Positions 12,720 to 23,262 of a DNA stretch of 64,000 nucleotides are shown here, piece by piece. The first letter of the stretch is position 1. Each line of letters starts with the position of its first letter. Under the pieces are notes generated by a model, which was given only the letters and a program-made list of their open reading frames with translations, ran no database searches and had not been told where the DNA came from. The DNA comes from Cubamyces lactineus. Taxonomy: Eukaryota > Basidiomycota > Agaricomycetes > Polyporales > Polyporaceae. The DNA is taken from NCBI GenBank assembly GCA_022376465.1, contig JACDTU010000012.1, positions 1,240,001 through 1,304,000 on the forward strand, given 5' to 3'. The position numbers were made by a program, and so were the translations under genes.

Positions 12720-14030
12720 ATGTCTTTAGTGGCATGGTCGATGCTGCTACACAGCGTCAACATTCTCCTGGACGTTTTTCTCGAAGTGATTGACTGGCGA
12801 GACCACGGCCAAAGCATGGTGAACCGGCATCATCGTGATCTCATGACGTGTGGCTTAACCCGCTCTGCGTGGCTACACCCTGCGCGTTACTATCTCTAAC
12901 GTTCTATGTCGCTATTCAGGGGATCGGAAGAGTGCGAACTGTTCGCGCGAACTACCCTTGGCACTCCCGCGCTTTGTGCACTTGTCCGGAGCCTCCAATT
13001 TCCCATCACCTTCAACCACAAGTCCATCCGAGTCTGCAATATTAATGACACCAAAGTAACGGATGCCATCTTTCCCGTCCATTCTCTGACTGGGCTGCGC
13101 TACCTCGAGATCGAAAGTGGCTACTCGAAATACACTCATCCCCAAACCCTCGTGTTTCTGCCGAGGTTTGCGCTCGCAACATCTGTGGCTAGCTTCGTCT
13201 TCGCCGGTTTCCTCACTGCTACATCCGAGGACACCATCAAATTCGTTAGGATGTTTCCTAACCTACAAGAGTTAAACGTAGTGGAACACTCTTCATACGA
13301 TGTGTTGACGGTTAGTTCCATCTCCTATCGACTACCTAGCTCCGGACTTCTGCAGCAAGTTGACAAAGCTATCGGTATGCTTCTCATTGTTGATCCCGGC
13401 GTCGCTGGGTTGCTCGGCTCATGCGCTTGGCTTAGTTGGCTATCGAAACCATGGGCGGTGATGTGACAATACGATAGATCCCTTGCAGTAATGCCGGACC
13501 ATATCACGTCGCTCTCGGTAACGCAGAACGTTCTCCCGAGGGCTCCCAGGAAAGTGAGCATCACAGACATAGACCACCCCTTATTCCCGCCCACAATGCG
13601 CGACCCTACTACTACAGACGTCGCACGCTTCACCAAGCCGGAATCGCTATTCCTCAAAACAATCCACCTGCATCGCACACACCAGATGTTGGGGATTCTG
13701 AGCTACGCTCGCTGTCATAAGCTGCGTACGTTAGCCTCTGTGAATCGGTGGTGCGACTGCAGGGACTTTTGCAAGGTTCCGATGGCGCAGCAGCAAGCGG
13801 AGATTGCGAGAATAGCTGACATTGTCTCGCGGGAGGCTGCTTCTCGCAAGCTGCAGACCTTCAGCATCTCTGCCGGAATAGACGCGTCCGCAGAGAAAGA
13901 TGCGGAAGTGGGGATGACTGAGCTGCAGTGAGGCTTCAAAAAAGGCCTCGAGGACGCACTCCATAAGCGTCGAAGCCGCGGAATTTAGGTCGAGATCGGG
14001 ATCGAAGCCGGCATCTTCTCGAGTGAGCAT
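12720..14030 (+). pseudogene. Decayed F-box/leucine-rich-repeat gene
   Basis: The frame from ATG 12720 reads an F-box-like start (NILLDVFLEVIDW) followed by a repeat region that parallels the intact F-box gene at 50.5-51.9 kb, including an intron at the same place (donor GTATGC near 13376, acceptor ending at about 13490, followed in both by an MPD-I-S-L run). Three in-frame stops interrupt it: TAA at 12897-12899, TGA at 13929-13931 and TAG at 13986-13988. Coding similarity continues past the last two (KLQTFSISAG, then VEIGIEAGIF). A truncated protein starting at ATG 12906 could still be made, lacking the F-box. Most likely an old duplicate that lost function. Confidence 0.75.
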
Positions 14031-14789
14031 TAGTATTCATCCTTGGAGTTGTGTATCGAGCCAAGGTCACTGAAAGCATATTCGCATACGAAAGTGACAA
14101 CTTGAGGGTGGGGGAGTGGCAGAGTGATAGAGCTTGGTGTATTCCCGGACTAGTGATCGACAAGTGGAAACAGAGAACACCTTCTGGCAGTGAATGGACT
14201 CGGTGCGTGTAACGCTTCCACTCTATGGGCACACTACCAGTCTCGGGTACGTACTCGAGCGTAGTGATCGCCGAATACAGTTGCTTGCTCGAGGATTGCT
14301 CTAGAAGAGGTTTCGCCAAATACCCTTGTGTGAGGTGTGAACACGTCCTTCCGCCCTCAAGGACGCGGCTGCAACCCAGAACAATTCTTGCTTGCACAAT
14401 CAAAGGACGAGGGGGCATGGTACGGCACCGTGGAGCTTGGATGATAGGATGGATAGGCCGCCCGATATGGTGGTGTAATCAGAGAATAGCACTCACCATT
14501 GGATGACGGCACACGAAATCACCTTGAAACACTAATGGAAAGACTCGCACCTCACCTCTGACCCGCATAAGAAACGGCATACGAGACGGGGTTATACGAA
14601 CCCTCCCGTTCAGGTTGGTGCAACGAAGAAGTGAGTGATGGGCATCTCTATTGTAAGCGAGACGGCGATGCACTATGGATACACGGGCTGATGTACGAAT
14701 AGGTATTAGCGATGAGGAAAGAGCGGATATAGGATGGCAAATAAGAGAATGCAGTCATACGCGTCCCAAGTTACGCCCTCCAAGAATAC
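14031..14789. other. Intergenic, no gene seen
   Basis: Between the F-box relic and the 3' end of the ISA1-like gene. Only short unsupported open frames; no repeats recognised. Confidence 0.35.
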
Positions 14790-15593
14790 TCATGTGCGCA
14801 CTGTGAAAGAGTCTCCGCATCCACAAGCGTCCTTGATATTCGGGTTGTTGAATGCAAACTTCGCGCTGCAAGAAGGGATGAGAGTCGGAAACGACGTGGA
14901 CGTATAGACGCTAGACATACCTCAGCGCGTCCTCCTTCCAGTCCATCTCACTCCCGATGATCGAGAACAGCGCCTTGCTGTCGATCAACACCTTCACGCC
15001 GTCCTGCTCGACGACCTCGTCGAACTTCTCTGGCTTCTCGACGTACTCCAAATGGTACGAAAGTCCTGCGCAACCCTTGTTCTTCACGCTAACGCGGATC
15101 ATCTGTGGCGTTGGACTCTTGAGCAAGTTCCGCAGACGCTCAACGGCGGCCGGCGTCTAAAACGTTCCGCGCACTCCATGTCAGCGGAGGCCGAAGGCTA
15201 TGGTTGAGGGCGAATCGGACGTACGAGGGTAATGGCAGCCTTTGTTGCACGAATTTGTGGTCTAGGTCGCTCGGCCTTGGGGGCGGGAGGGGGCCGAGCA
15301 GCTACTTGGGGAGAAGCCGCGTCTGGGGAGAGGTTGCGGGCTGTAGGCGGCTTGGACTTTGGGGTTGGCACTACGGTTGACGGCGCTTCCCCTAGGGATG
15401 GTGCAGACGACGTTGAAGAGGACGACGATGGAGATGAGGACGGCGGTGAGAGTGGGGCGGCGGGGCGGTCATGCGAGAACGCGGACATCATAGCATGTCG
15501 GTGACTGGGGAGGTAAACGAGAGCCCGAGAAGGAGAATTGTAGAATGCTGAGTGCGCTGTCGCGCGATGCAAGCGAGCAAGTCCAGACGACAT
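14790..15593 (-). CDS. ISA1: Mitochondrial iron-sulfur cluster assembly protein, ISA1/IscA type
   Basis: A-type Fe-S scaffold/carrier expected to act in the mitochondrial matrix, helping mature 4Fe-4S proteins. Three exons. The first encodes an N-terminal presequence rich in Arg/Ser/Ala (MSSGLARLHRATAHSAF) and a long Ser/Pro-rich linker. The second contains NKGCAGLSYHLEY and VLIDSKALFSIIGSEMDW, and the third ends in CGCGDSFTV. The three conserved metal/cluster-binding cysteines (Cys of KGCAG, and the two of CGC) are all present. An in-frame ATG at 15719 would add an acidic N-terminus, so I prefer 15593, which leaves a better targeting peptide. The linker is longer than in yeast Isa1. It is divergent from the first PNPOx-like gene, about 1 kb apart. 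Confidence 0.9.
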
Positions 15594-16623
15594 GCTGAGA
15601 TAGTCGCGACGAGATGTGAAGTCGACGCCGGTGTGGTGGGGGAGGAGAGACAAGCAGAGGTCGTCGTCGTCGGCGTCGGTGAGCAGGTCGGGTAGACATT
15701 CCGAAATGGGGTTTGTCATGTTATGTGCGCCTGCCAAAATTACGTAAGTAGCGGGGTAAGCCACCTCACCCAATCAGACGTCTTGCATTGGCGGGCCTCG
15801 ACAAATTCCAGCTCGTTTCCAGCTTGTCTCCAGTCCTGTCCAGCCTGTCTGCCAAGATTCTAGACTACGAACATACTGCATATGCACATGGAGGGGAAGA
15901 GCATTATGCATGGGCTATGCGGCCTTTCTACCGACACTAAGTAGAGTTAGGATGACTTAAGCCTGGAACTTTACTGTGGCAATTATCAAACCCTAACCTC
16001 ATCAGTTATCCTACACGGGCGGTCACCGAGCGCCTAGCGTAACGACGCTCTTAGTTCCGGCCTCTTTTGCTGCTGATTGTGCTTGCTCAGGTAGGTAGCT
16101 GCCAGTTCTGTCGGAAAGCTCTGAGTCCGTGCAGCATGCATCACCTCGTTCTAACCGTCTGTGAACGCGCTACAACAGCACCCTGTGCTAACACTCTCAA
16201 TCAGAACTCTCTGAGTCCATCGTGCAGCACCAGATGATGCTCCCAGGTCTTCGACGTGATCTAAACCGCAATAGCTACGCTTACAGCTATTGTAGATATC
16301 TAGTCGTGAGAGCAGCATCAGCACAGAGGTCAAACTACGTACCGTGTACGGAACGTGCACTAAGAAACGGTTAAGGCTACTCGCAGGATTGTTACACACT
16401 CGCCGATTCAGCGCCGTCTGGACCTTCCCTTGCCTGACCGCGCCGAGTTATCCCAAGGTCAGTTGTTCGCTGCCTGCCGTGTCTAATCACTTCGCCTCCC
16501 TTCTGCAAGGTACTTAAACCATGCTGATGGGCTGACTGAATACTACCCTTCCGCGCCTGAGCTGGGGCAAAAAGGATCGTCTGCTGCTCCGCCACTGTTC
16601 TCCGTCTTCAATACTGCACAGTC
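15594..16623. other. Divergent promoter region
   Basis: About 1 kb separating the ISA1-like gene (-) from PNPOx-like copy 1 (+). It should hold both promoters. No extra gene or repeat recognised. Confidence 0.4.
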
Positions 16624-17570
16624 ATGCCCCACGAGAGCATCCCACCTGAACTCATCCCATGGCTCCTCAAGCAACAAATGTTCTGGGTCGCGACCGCGCC
16701 CCTGAGCCCGGAAGGGCATGTCAACGCCTCCCCTAAGGGCGTTCGGGACTGCTTCCATGTCATCTCCCCGACTCAGGTCTGGTACCAGGACCTCACCGGC
16801 AGCGGCATTGAGACCATCTCGCATCTGCGGGAGAATGGGCGCATCATGCTCATGTTCATCGCGTTCGAGGGCCCTCCTCGGATTGCAAGACTCCACGGCA
16901 GAGGTAAGCCAGTGGTCCGTTACTCCTTGGAGCGACGAAGCTGACTGAGCCTCTTCAGGGAAAGTCTATGAATACGGATCACCCGAATACGATGAACTCG
17001 TCTTGCCGGAGAATCGCCGTCCCGGCTCTCGCGCCGCAATCGTCGTCGATGTACAACGAGTCAGCACCGTACGTTGTTCTCGCATCGTACGCAAGTTGCA
17101 CCTTTCTGTACTCACCGGCAATCCCTTACCGGCAGTCTTGCGGCTACGCGGTCCCATACTACGAGTTCAAGAGCCACCGTCAGATTCTCCTCGACTACTT
17201 TGACAGACGCGAGCGTGCAGATCAGGCCGACCCAAATGCGCACGCCGAGAAAGGGCTCAAGGCGTACTGGGATAGGGAAAACCAGGAAAGCATCGACGGT
17301 CTGCCGGGTCTCGCCGCGGCGTACAAGGTCGAACGCACGCCATACTGCCGTGATGCGATGCGGTTCGCAGATACGCCCGAGGGCGGCGATGCTCCCGAGC
17401 GAAGCGGGGTCAAAAAACCGGGCAACGGGAGTGCGAGCGCTGTTGCGAGCGGAGGTGGAACGCTTGTGAAGCGAGAGTTTGGGCGAGAACGCATGCAGGA
17501 TTTCGTCGTTGCGTTTGCGCTGGGCTTGGCTGCTGCGGCTATCTATGTTCAGGTAATGTCTGCGCTGTGA
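16624..17570 (+). CDS. Pyridoxamine-phosphate-oxidase-like, tail-anchored protein, copy 1
   Basis: Three exons: 16624-16903, 16959-17068 and 17136-17570, giving 274 residues. The N-terminal half (WVATAPLSPEGHVNASPKG, then TGSGIETISHLRENGRI) is the FMN-binding split-barrel signature of pyridoxamine 5'-phosphate oxidase-like proteins. The family binds flavin or related cofactors; the substrate here is unknown. A conserved SCGY-VPYYEF segment follows, then a linker and a C-terminal hydrophobic helix (FALGLAAAAIYVQVMSAL) that ends the protein, suggesting a tail anchor with the enzyme facing the cytosol. First of three tandem paralogues. The start is fixed by alignment with the other two copies. 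It carries RIMLMFIAF where copies 2 and 3 have RITL-FNA. Confidence 0.85.
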
Positions 17571-18685
17571 GACCCGCTTGGACCAGTGTGGTGAAATGCT
17601 TTCACTACAAATACGAATGTACAAACATGTTGGACCTCTACATGCTACTTCTACGATGTCGAGTCGGGACAAGGTCCAATTAGATACGCCTTCGCGTCCA
17701 GCAGGGTATCTTGTGGCATCCATGGCCACGTACTAAGGCAGGATCATCCACCCAATCTCGGATGAGCGGCGGCATCATATTCCTGCGAATTCGCGCCCCA
17801 TTCGACTGCGGACGGCAAATGTCCGACTATTTGTGTAAACTTTGGAGGTGTTGACAGTATGTTGGAGTCCCAAACAATGCCATGTTTTCGCGAGGGACGC
17901 CGACTGTTCCGGGCCCGAGTTCGAGGTCAGTGAGCCGCCGGCGTATGTATGGTGCGGACATAGCGCGGCGTTAACGTTCGGACTTGGACGTCATCCCATA
18001 CCATCCTATCTCATCGACTAATAGCCTGTCTGGCCACGCTCAGCCTCGACAAGTACTAAACCATCCTTGATTCAGTCGTGCAGTATGGCGTCACCTTTGA
18101 GATGACTCGCGTGATAGACTTCAGTGACCGACGCACTGCAAGGAGATTAGTTCAAGAGATAAGTAGCACTATTGACCGTTCCACCAGAACCGTCTCGCTT
18201 ATGTCGACGAAAGCTGACATTTGAAATTCTTTGCTATTGTGATCACATAGACATCGACCGCTACTCACGCTGCCGCGATACCCACCTCATGTTGCCATTC
18301 AAAACATTGCCGGTCTCTTTCCAAAGGGGATTAGTACGTACTGCACGCTGCCCCGAGAAACGCGGAGGAGTGTCCATATGACCGTATCGTGGTACACGCT
18401 TATAGTCAATTCCGCGTCCGCTGGGCCTTCCGATCTTCCTCTCGTCTCCTTAAGTACATGGCTTGTACACCCGAGTCAATTGCGCGTTGCTCGAGGCGCC
18501 GCACCATCATCCCCGTGTTCCTTTCCTGCCGCCGGGTAACGAAATACGGATCTTCTGCCCTCAAGGTGATGCTATAAGACCCTCAAGGGATCCGACTCGA
18601 ACACTAGTACTCCTCACGCCCTCCCCCTGACCACCACTGGCAGCAGCCCAAGCCCCTATCGCCCCTCACATACGTTCCCCCCACC
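17571..18685. other. Spacer between PNPOx-like copies 1 and 2
   Basis: About 1.1 kb. Open frames are short and lack domains. It presumably holds the copy 2 promoter. No relic of a fourth copy was found by eye. Confidence 0.35.
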
Positions 18686-19624
18686 ATGGGCAAATTCTAC
18701 GAGAGCATCCCACCCGAACTCATCCCATGGATCATGAAGCAAGAGGTGTTCTGGGTCGCGACCGCGCCCCTGGATCCCGAGGGGCATGTGAACGTCTCCC
18801 CGAAGGGAGTCCGAGACTCTTTCCACGTCATCTCCCCAACCAGGGTCTGGTACCAGGATCTCACTGGGAGCGGCGTCGAGACTATCTCCCATTTGCGCGA
18901 GAACGGGCGCATAACGCTCCTGTTCAACGCTTACGACGGGCCTCCGCGAATCTGTCGGCTCTTTGGTACAGGTAGGCAGCCGAGGCGTATTAATCCTGCA
19001 TCATGGTGGAGTTGACAAAGTGTAACAGGCACGGTGTACGAGTTCGGGTCGCCTGAATACGACCAACTTATCCCACCTGAGAATCGTCGCCCCGGTTCTC
19101 GTGCAGCGATCGTGATCGACGTACACAAAGTCGGCACCGTACGTATTCGCTTCATACACTTCGTCACTTCTTTTACTCACTTGGAGCCCTCTCATCAGTC
19201 CTGCGGTTACTCCGTTCCCTACTTCGAGTTCAAGGGCCACCGGCAAGTCCTGCTCGACTACTTCGACAAGCGCGAACGCGCAGACCAGGCAGACCCCAGC
19301 GGGCACGCAGAGAAAGGACTGAAGGCGTATTGGGATCGAGAAAACACCAAGAGCATCGACGGACTTCCAGGGCTGACCCTCGCGCCAAAAGTTGAACGTG
19401 CCCCGAGCTGTCGAGACGAGATGCGGAACGCGGAGATGCCAGAAGGTGGCAGCGGTATTATGGGTAAAACGGCAAACGGCAACGGGACTGTCACCGCAGG
19501 CGGGAGTGGGCTGTTGTTGATGAAGCACGATTTCGGGCGGCAGCGCATGCAGGATTTCGTGGTCGGGTTCGCGCTCGGCTTAGCTGCGGCGGCTATCTAT
19601 GTGCAGCTCATGTCCGCGCTATGA
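18686..19624 (+). CDS. Pyridoxamine-phosphate-oxidase-like, tail-anchored protein, copy 2
   Basis: Exons 18686-18971, 19029-19138 and 19199-19624 give 273 residues. It begins MGKFYESIPPELIPW, has the same split-barrel core (WVATAPLDPEGHVNVSPKG; TGSGVETISHLRENGRI) and the same C-terminal anchor (FALGLAAAAIYVQLMSAL) preceded by the conserved FGRQRMQDF. Exon 2 is 110 nt in all three copies and intron phases are identical, so the copies arose by duplication of an already intron-bearing gene. Function is inferred only at family level: flavin-binding oxidoreductase-like, membrane-tethered. Confidence 0.85.
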
Positions 19625-22034
19625 GGTAGACCTGGAACTGTCTAGATGAACAGCCGATGTACTTACATGTCACAATACTGTAGCGCTAGATGTATTTCAG
19701 ACGATCCTCCATCTATCATAGGACATTGAGGCGAAAGGTGCTTGATTCTTGACCCTAGGAAGGGTACCGGGTCGAGACGAATATCCGCTTATATGCTTGA
19801 AGCTGGCAAGCGCGTCCGCCTGGAGGCTCCGCAGCCATCTTCTGGACGACCGCATCAAGAGACAGGGTGTATCGCGAGTGTTGTCTCGTCGATATGGTCC
19901 CTTGCACTCTGCCGTAGTGAGCCTGTCACATCTGGATTCTGCCAGTCAGTCCATTCCGTCTCATGATACCGCATATTTTCTGCACCAGGAACTAGCCACA
20001 TACCAAGGTCCCAAGAGGGTTCCTCAGCCTTTCCTTTATCTTGCGAGATGTTCTCAGGGTATCTTTCAGGTGTAGACTGGCTCTCAGTTGTTGACGCGGC
20101 GATATTCAATAGTAGCTCATCCCATTTGCCACCCAGAACGGCTCGGACTGAAGCTAGCCTTCGAGTGTATGGCGCGATGCTCAGGCTGTCGATCCAGGGC
20201 GCGAGAAGGTGGAGCGGTGCACACACGTCATGAATTCACGGCGCAAGGCAGCACGAAAGCTCCCGCTCTTCGTGCGCGTGCTCAGTTGCTTCGGCCGTTC
20301 ACTGGTTCAACCTTCAACTTTAAACGCGACGGAGGAAGACTCCTCTGTTGAGGAGAGGTGCTCCGTGGCAGAGCCACAATCTCCCGCGCCGGAGCGGCGA
20401 AGGTTTGATCCCCAGAAATGCGCCCACAGCGAATTCGTCGACTTCGCATATGCTTGTTGCAACCAAAGTAGACGAGAATCGGGAATACGGAAGATTCGTT
20501 GCGACGCTAAGCAACCTCGGAGCTGGTTCAAAAGATGAAGTAGCAGCTATTCTCAGGTAAATGCAAGGAAAGCTCTTATGCAGGGCGCATTTTCATGGAT
20601 CTAACGAGAGAGGGTCGTGGTGGACGGGAGGAGAGTAGAAAACGAGGAGCAGCACAGCTTTGCTTGGACGTGCTTGCGAGCGCCTATCCAGGTGCGCTTT
20701 TTTTTCCCGTTCCAACATCCTTACCTGCAACTTGAAGGACGCTCTTAGGCCTTGGTTACCCACAAGTACCATCCTCCTACTCCGGGGGTCAGGCCGACTT
20801 ACAAGGCCGTGCACAAATCCATGCAACCCCTCGTCTTCTCATCACTTCCTTCACAGTGCGAAAGTGCTGCGATGCTGTCTTGATTTCTGATATCTCGTGC
20901 CGGTCGACTGAATTCATCCGTGTATACAGGAACGGAGATGCTCTCGGTTATCCGACAGTGGCGACCCTGCAAGACGCTTACAACGACTGCGATGGCGATA
21001 ATGTGCATCTAAAGGGCTCAGCTGGCAACTCACTAGGCTGTCACGAGGCTTCTTCGGTTGGTGGCTGGCGTTCTAGGTCCCCCTCCACGTCTACATCTCT
21101 CAGGGAGCTCGTCTCCGAGGAACTTTCTGCAATGGACATACCGTAACGATGTGTGTGCGCAGGGCCAGGGTCAGAGATGGCCGTATTGTCAAGAACCCGA
21201 GCGCCAAGATAGGATATGGCCTGACCATACACCGCTCACAGGCCGCCTTCTCACCGTACACCCTGAAGGGATCCCACCCATGAACGATCCGCACTTGCAG
21301 CTATCGCCAGTTCGCTCGCTTAGCGAGGTGCATCCACAAGGTATCTCCATGGAATCATGGGCATCTGCGTTCGGATTTCCCGAGCTTCTCTTCTGCAGCC
21401 AGCAGAATCTCACGCGACCCACCGCCCATGATCAGTCGACCCCGATTGTCGCGAGCGTTTCTCTGTCGACACCATTCGCTGCATGACCTCGCCTCGACCG
21501 CCCGCTGCCGCGAGTGTGTCAAATCTTGTGCTGATCTCGCTAGAGGTGGGCACTATAATAACGTACAAGTGTGGCCCTCGACAAGCTCGGTGGCGTCATG
21601 CCGGCACCAATGCCACCGTTCATTCCAACGTTCCACGCCCAGAGATCTGGAGCTAATTCTGTCGTGAGATTGGATTCGTTCGGTGGAGAGTGTTCGAAGG
21701 TACGAGTAGCTGCCTCGTGTGCTGCATCTGCGCCGGGCAGCGAGTAGGAACGCTCATATGACTCGCAGCCACTCATCACCGATACAGCACCGACTTCGCC
21801 TTCCCTGGCCCAAGCAGCCCTAGTCGTGCTCTGGTCAGCCAGATTCGCTCCAGTTGGCCACGCTCAAATTCTTAAGGTTTACCCGTCCCTCGGCCGACAA
21901 GATACGGATTCATGAGCGGGCTGAAGCTTGGGTTCAAAAGCGACCCCGGGCCAAGGTCGTGCTCACCACTATCCCTGCGCTCTCCCTCTGAACACTACTA
22001 ACTCCTAGCCCTATCTACCTACCCTCACCTCACT
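19625..22034. other. Long spacer between PNPOx-like copies 2 and 3
   Basis: About 2.4 kb with no open frame that I can tie to a family. Overlapping short frames occur on both strands (for example 19855-20226 minus and 21058-21486 plus), but none shows a domain or clean splice partners. Could be the remains of an inserted element or a decayed gene. Confidence 0.35.
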
Positions 22035-23098
22035 ATGGTCAAGTTCTACGATCACATCCCCCCAGACCTCATCAAATGGCTGCTCAAGCAAGAGATGTTC
22101 TGCGTCGCCACCGCGCCCTTGAGCCCCGACGGCCATGTGAACCTCTCTCCCAAAGGCCTGAAAGGCTCCTTCCACATCATCTCCCCAAATCGCGTCTGGT
22201 ACCAGGACATCACCGGCAGCGGCGTCGAGACCATCTCACATCTGCGCGAAAACGGGCGCATCACGCTCATGTTCAACGCCTTCGAGGGCGCGCCGCGGAT
22301 CTGCCGACTATGGGGCATAGGTAAGCGCGCTCGGAGGGGGAGGGGGGGGAGCACAGGGGGCTCGCATAGCACGGCGAAGCACACGGGATAACGGACTGAC
22401 GAGGTGCTGTGCAGGCACGGTGCACGAATTCGGCACGCCTGAATACGAGACGTTCATCCCGCCTGAAATTCGCCGCCCCGGCTCCCGCGCCGCGATCGTC
22501 ATCGACGTACACAAAGTTAGCACGGTGAGTCATCCTCCTCCTCGCGCGCCCGTCGAAACGCACGCACGTCCGATCCGTCCCTCACCGCGCGTCCGATGTC
22601 TGGCAGTCCTGCGGCTACTCCGTCCCGTACTACGAGTTCAAGGGCCACCGCCAGGCCCTGCTGGCGTACTACGACAAGCGCGAGCGCAAGGACCGGGAGG
22701 ACCCGAACCTGCACGCCGAGAAGGGGCTCCGGGCGTATTGGATCGAGGAGAACCTGCAGAGCATCGATGGGCTGCCCGGGCTCGCCGTCGCGCACAAGGC
22801 CGGCCTCAGGCCGGACTGTCGGGACGAGATGCGGGACGCGAACGTGCCCGAAGACATCAACGCGCTCTCGGAGGAGCGCGGCTCGGGGAAGACAGCGAAT
22901 GGGCACGGGAACGGGGCGGCGGCGAATGGGAACGGGGCAGCGGCAGCGGCGAACGGGCACGGGAGCCTTCCCGCGAATGGAAGTGCGGTGCTTGTGAAGC
23001 ACGCCCCGCCGAGGCAGCGCGTGCAGGACTTCCTGCTCGCCTTCGCGCTCGGCCTGGCTGCGGCAGCGATCTACGTGCAAGTAATGTCCGTGCTGTGA
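22035..23098 (+). CDS. Pyridoxamine-phosphate-oxidase-like, tail-anchored protein, copy 3
   Basis: Exons 22035-22320, 22415-22524 and 22607-23098 give 295 residues. The core (CVATAPLSPDGHVNLSPKG; TGSGVETISHLRENGRI) and the tail anchor (FALGLAAAAIYVQVMSVL) match copies 1 and 2. Differences: Cys replaces the Trp before VATAP, exon 3 is longer, and the linker contains an Asn/Gly/Ala-rich low-complexity run (NGHGNG and variants, 22.88-22.98 kb) absent from the others. Exon 3 is markedly more GC-rich. It ends 164 nt from the convergent F-box gene. Confidence 0.85.
22880..22990 (+). repeat. Low-complexity Asn-Gly-Ala coding repeat
   Basis: Imperfect GC-rich repeats of the type AACGGGGCGGC/GAATGGGCACGGG inside exon 3 of PNPOx-like copy 3, encoding a flexible linker between the enzymatic part and the tail anchor. 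Probably expanded by slippage. Confidence 0.6.
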
Positions 23099-23102
23099 CT
23101 TC

Positions 23103-23123
23103 GGGTAGCGGGTAGCGGGTAGT
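23103..23123. repeat. Short GGGTAGY tandem repeat
   Basis: Three tandem copies of a 7-nt unit (GGGTAGC, GGGTAGC, GGGTAGT) directly after the stop codon of PNPOx-like copy 3. Likely slippage in the 3' UTR; no function implied. Confidence 0.6.
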
Positions 23124-23262
23124 GGGCGTGCGCAGATGCGTTCATGATGAAGGAATCGATGATGCAAACGGACTCCGAGCGAGGCGTATTGTTAGGGAGG
23201 GGGCAGCCTTCCGTCCGTGTAAACATATCTGCGTCGTGTGCTAAGTTTAAATTTTTCTGAAG

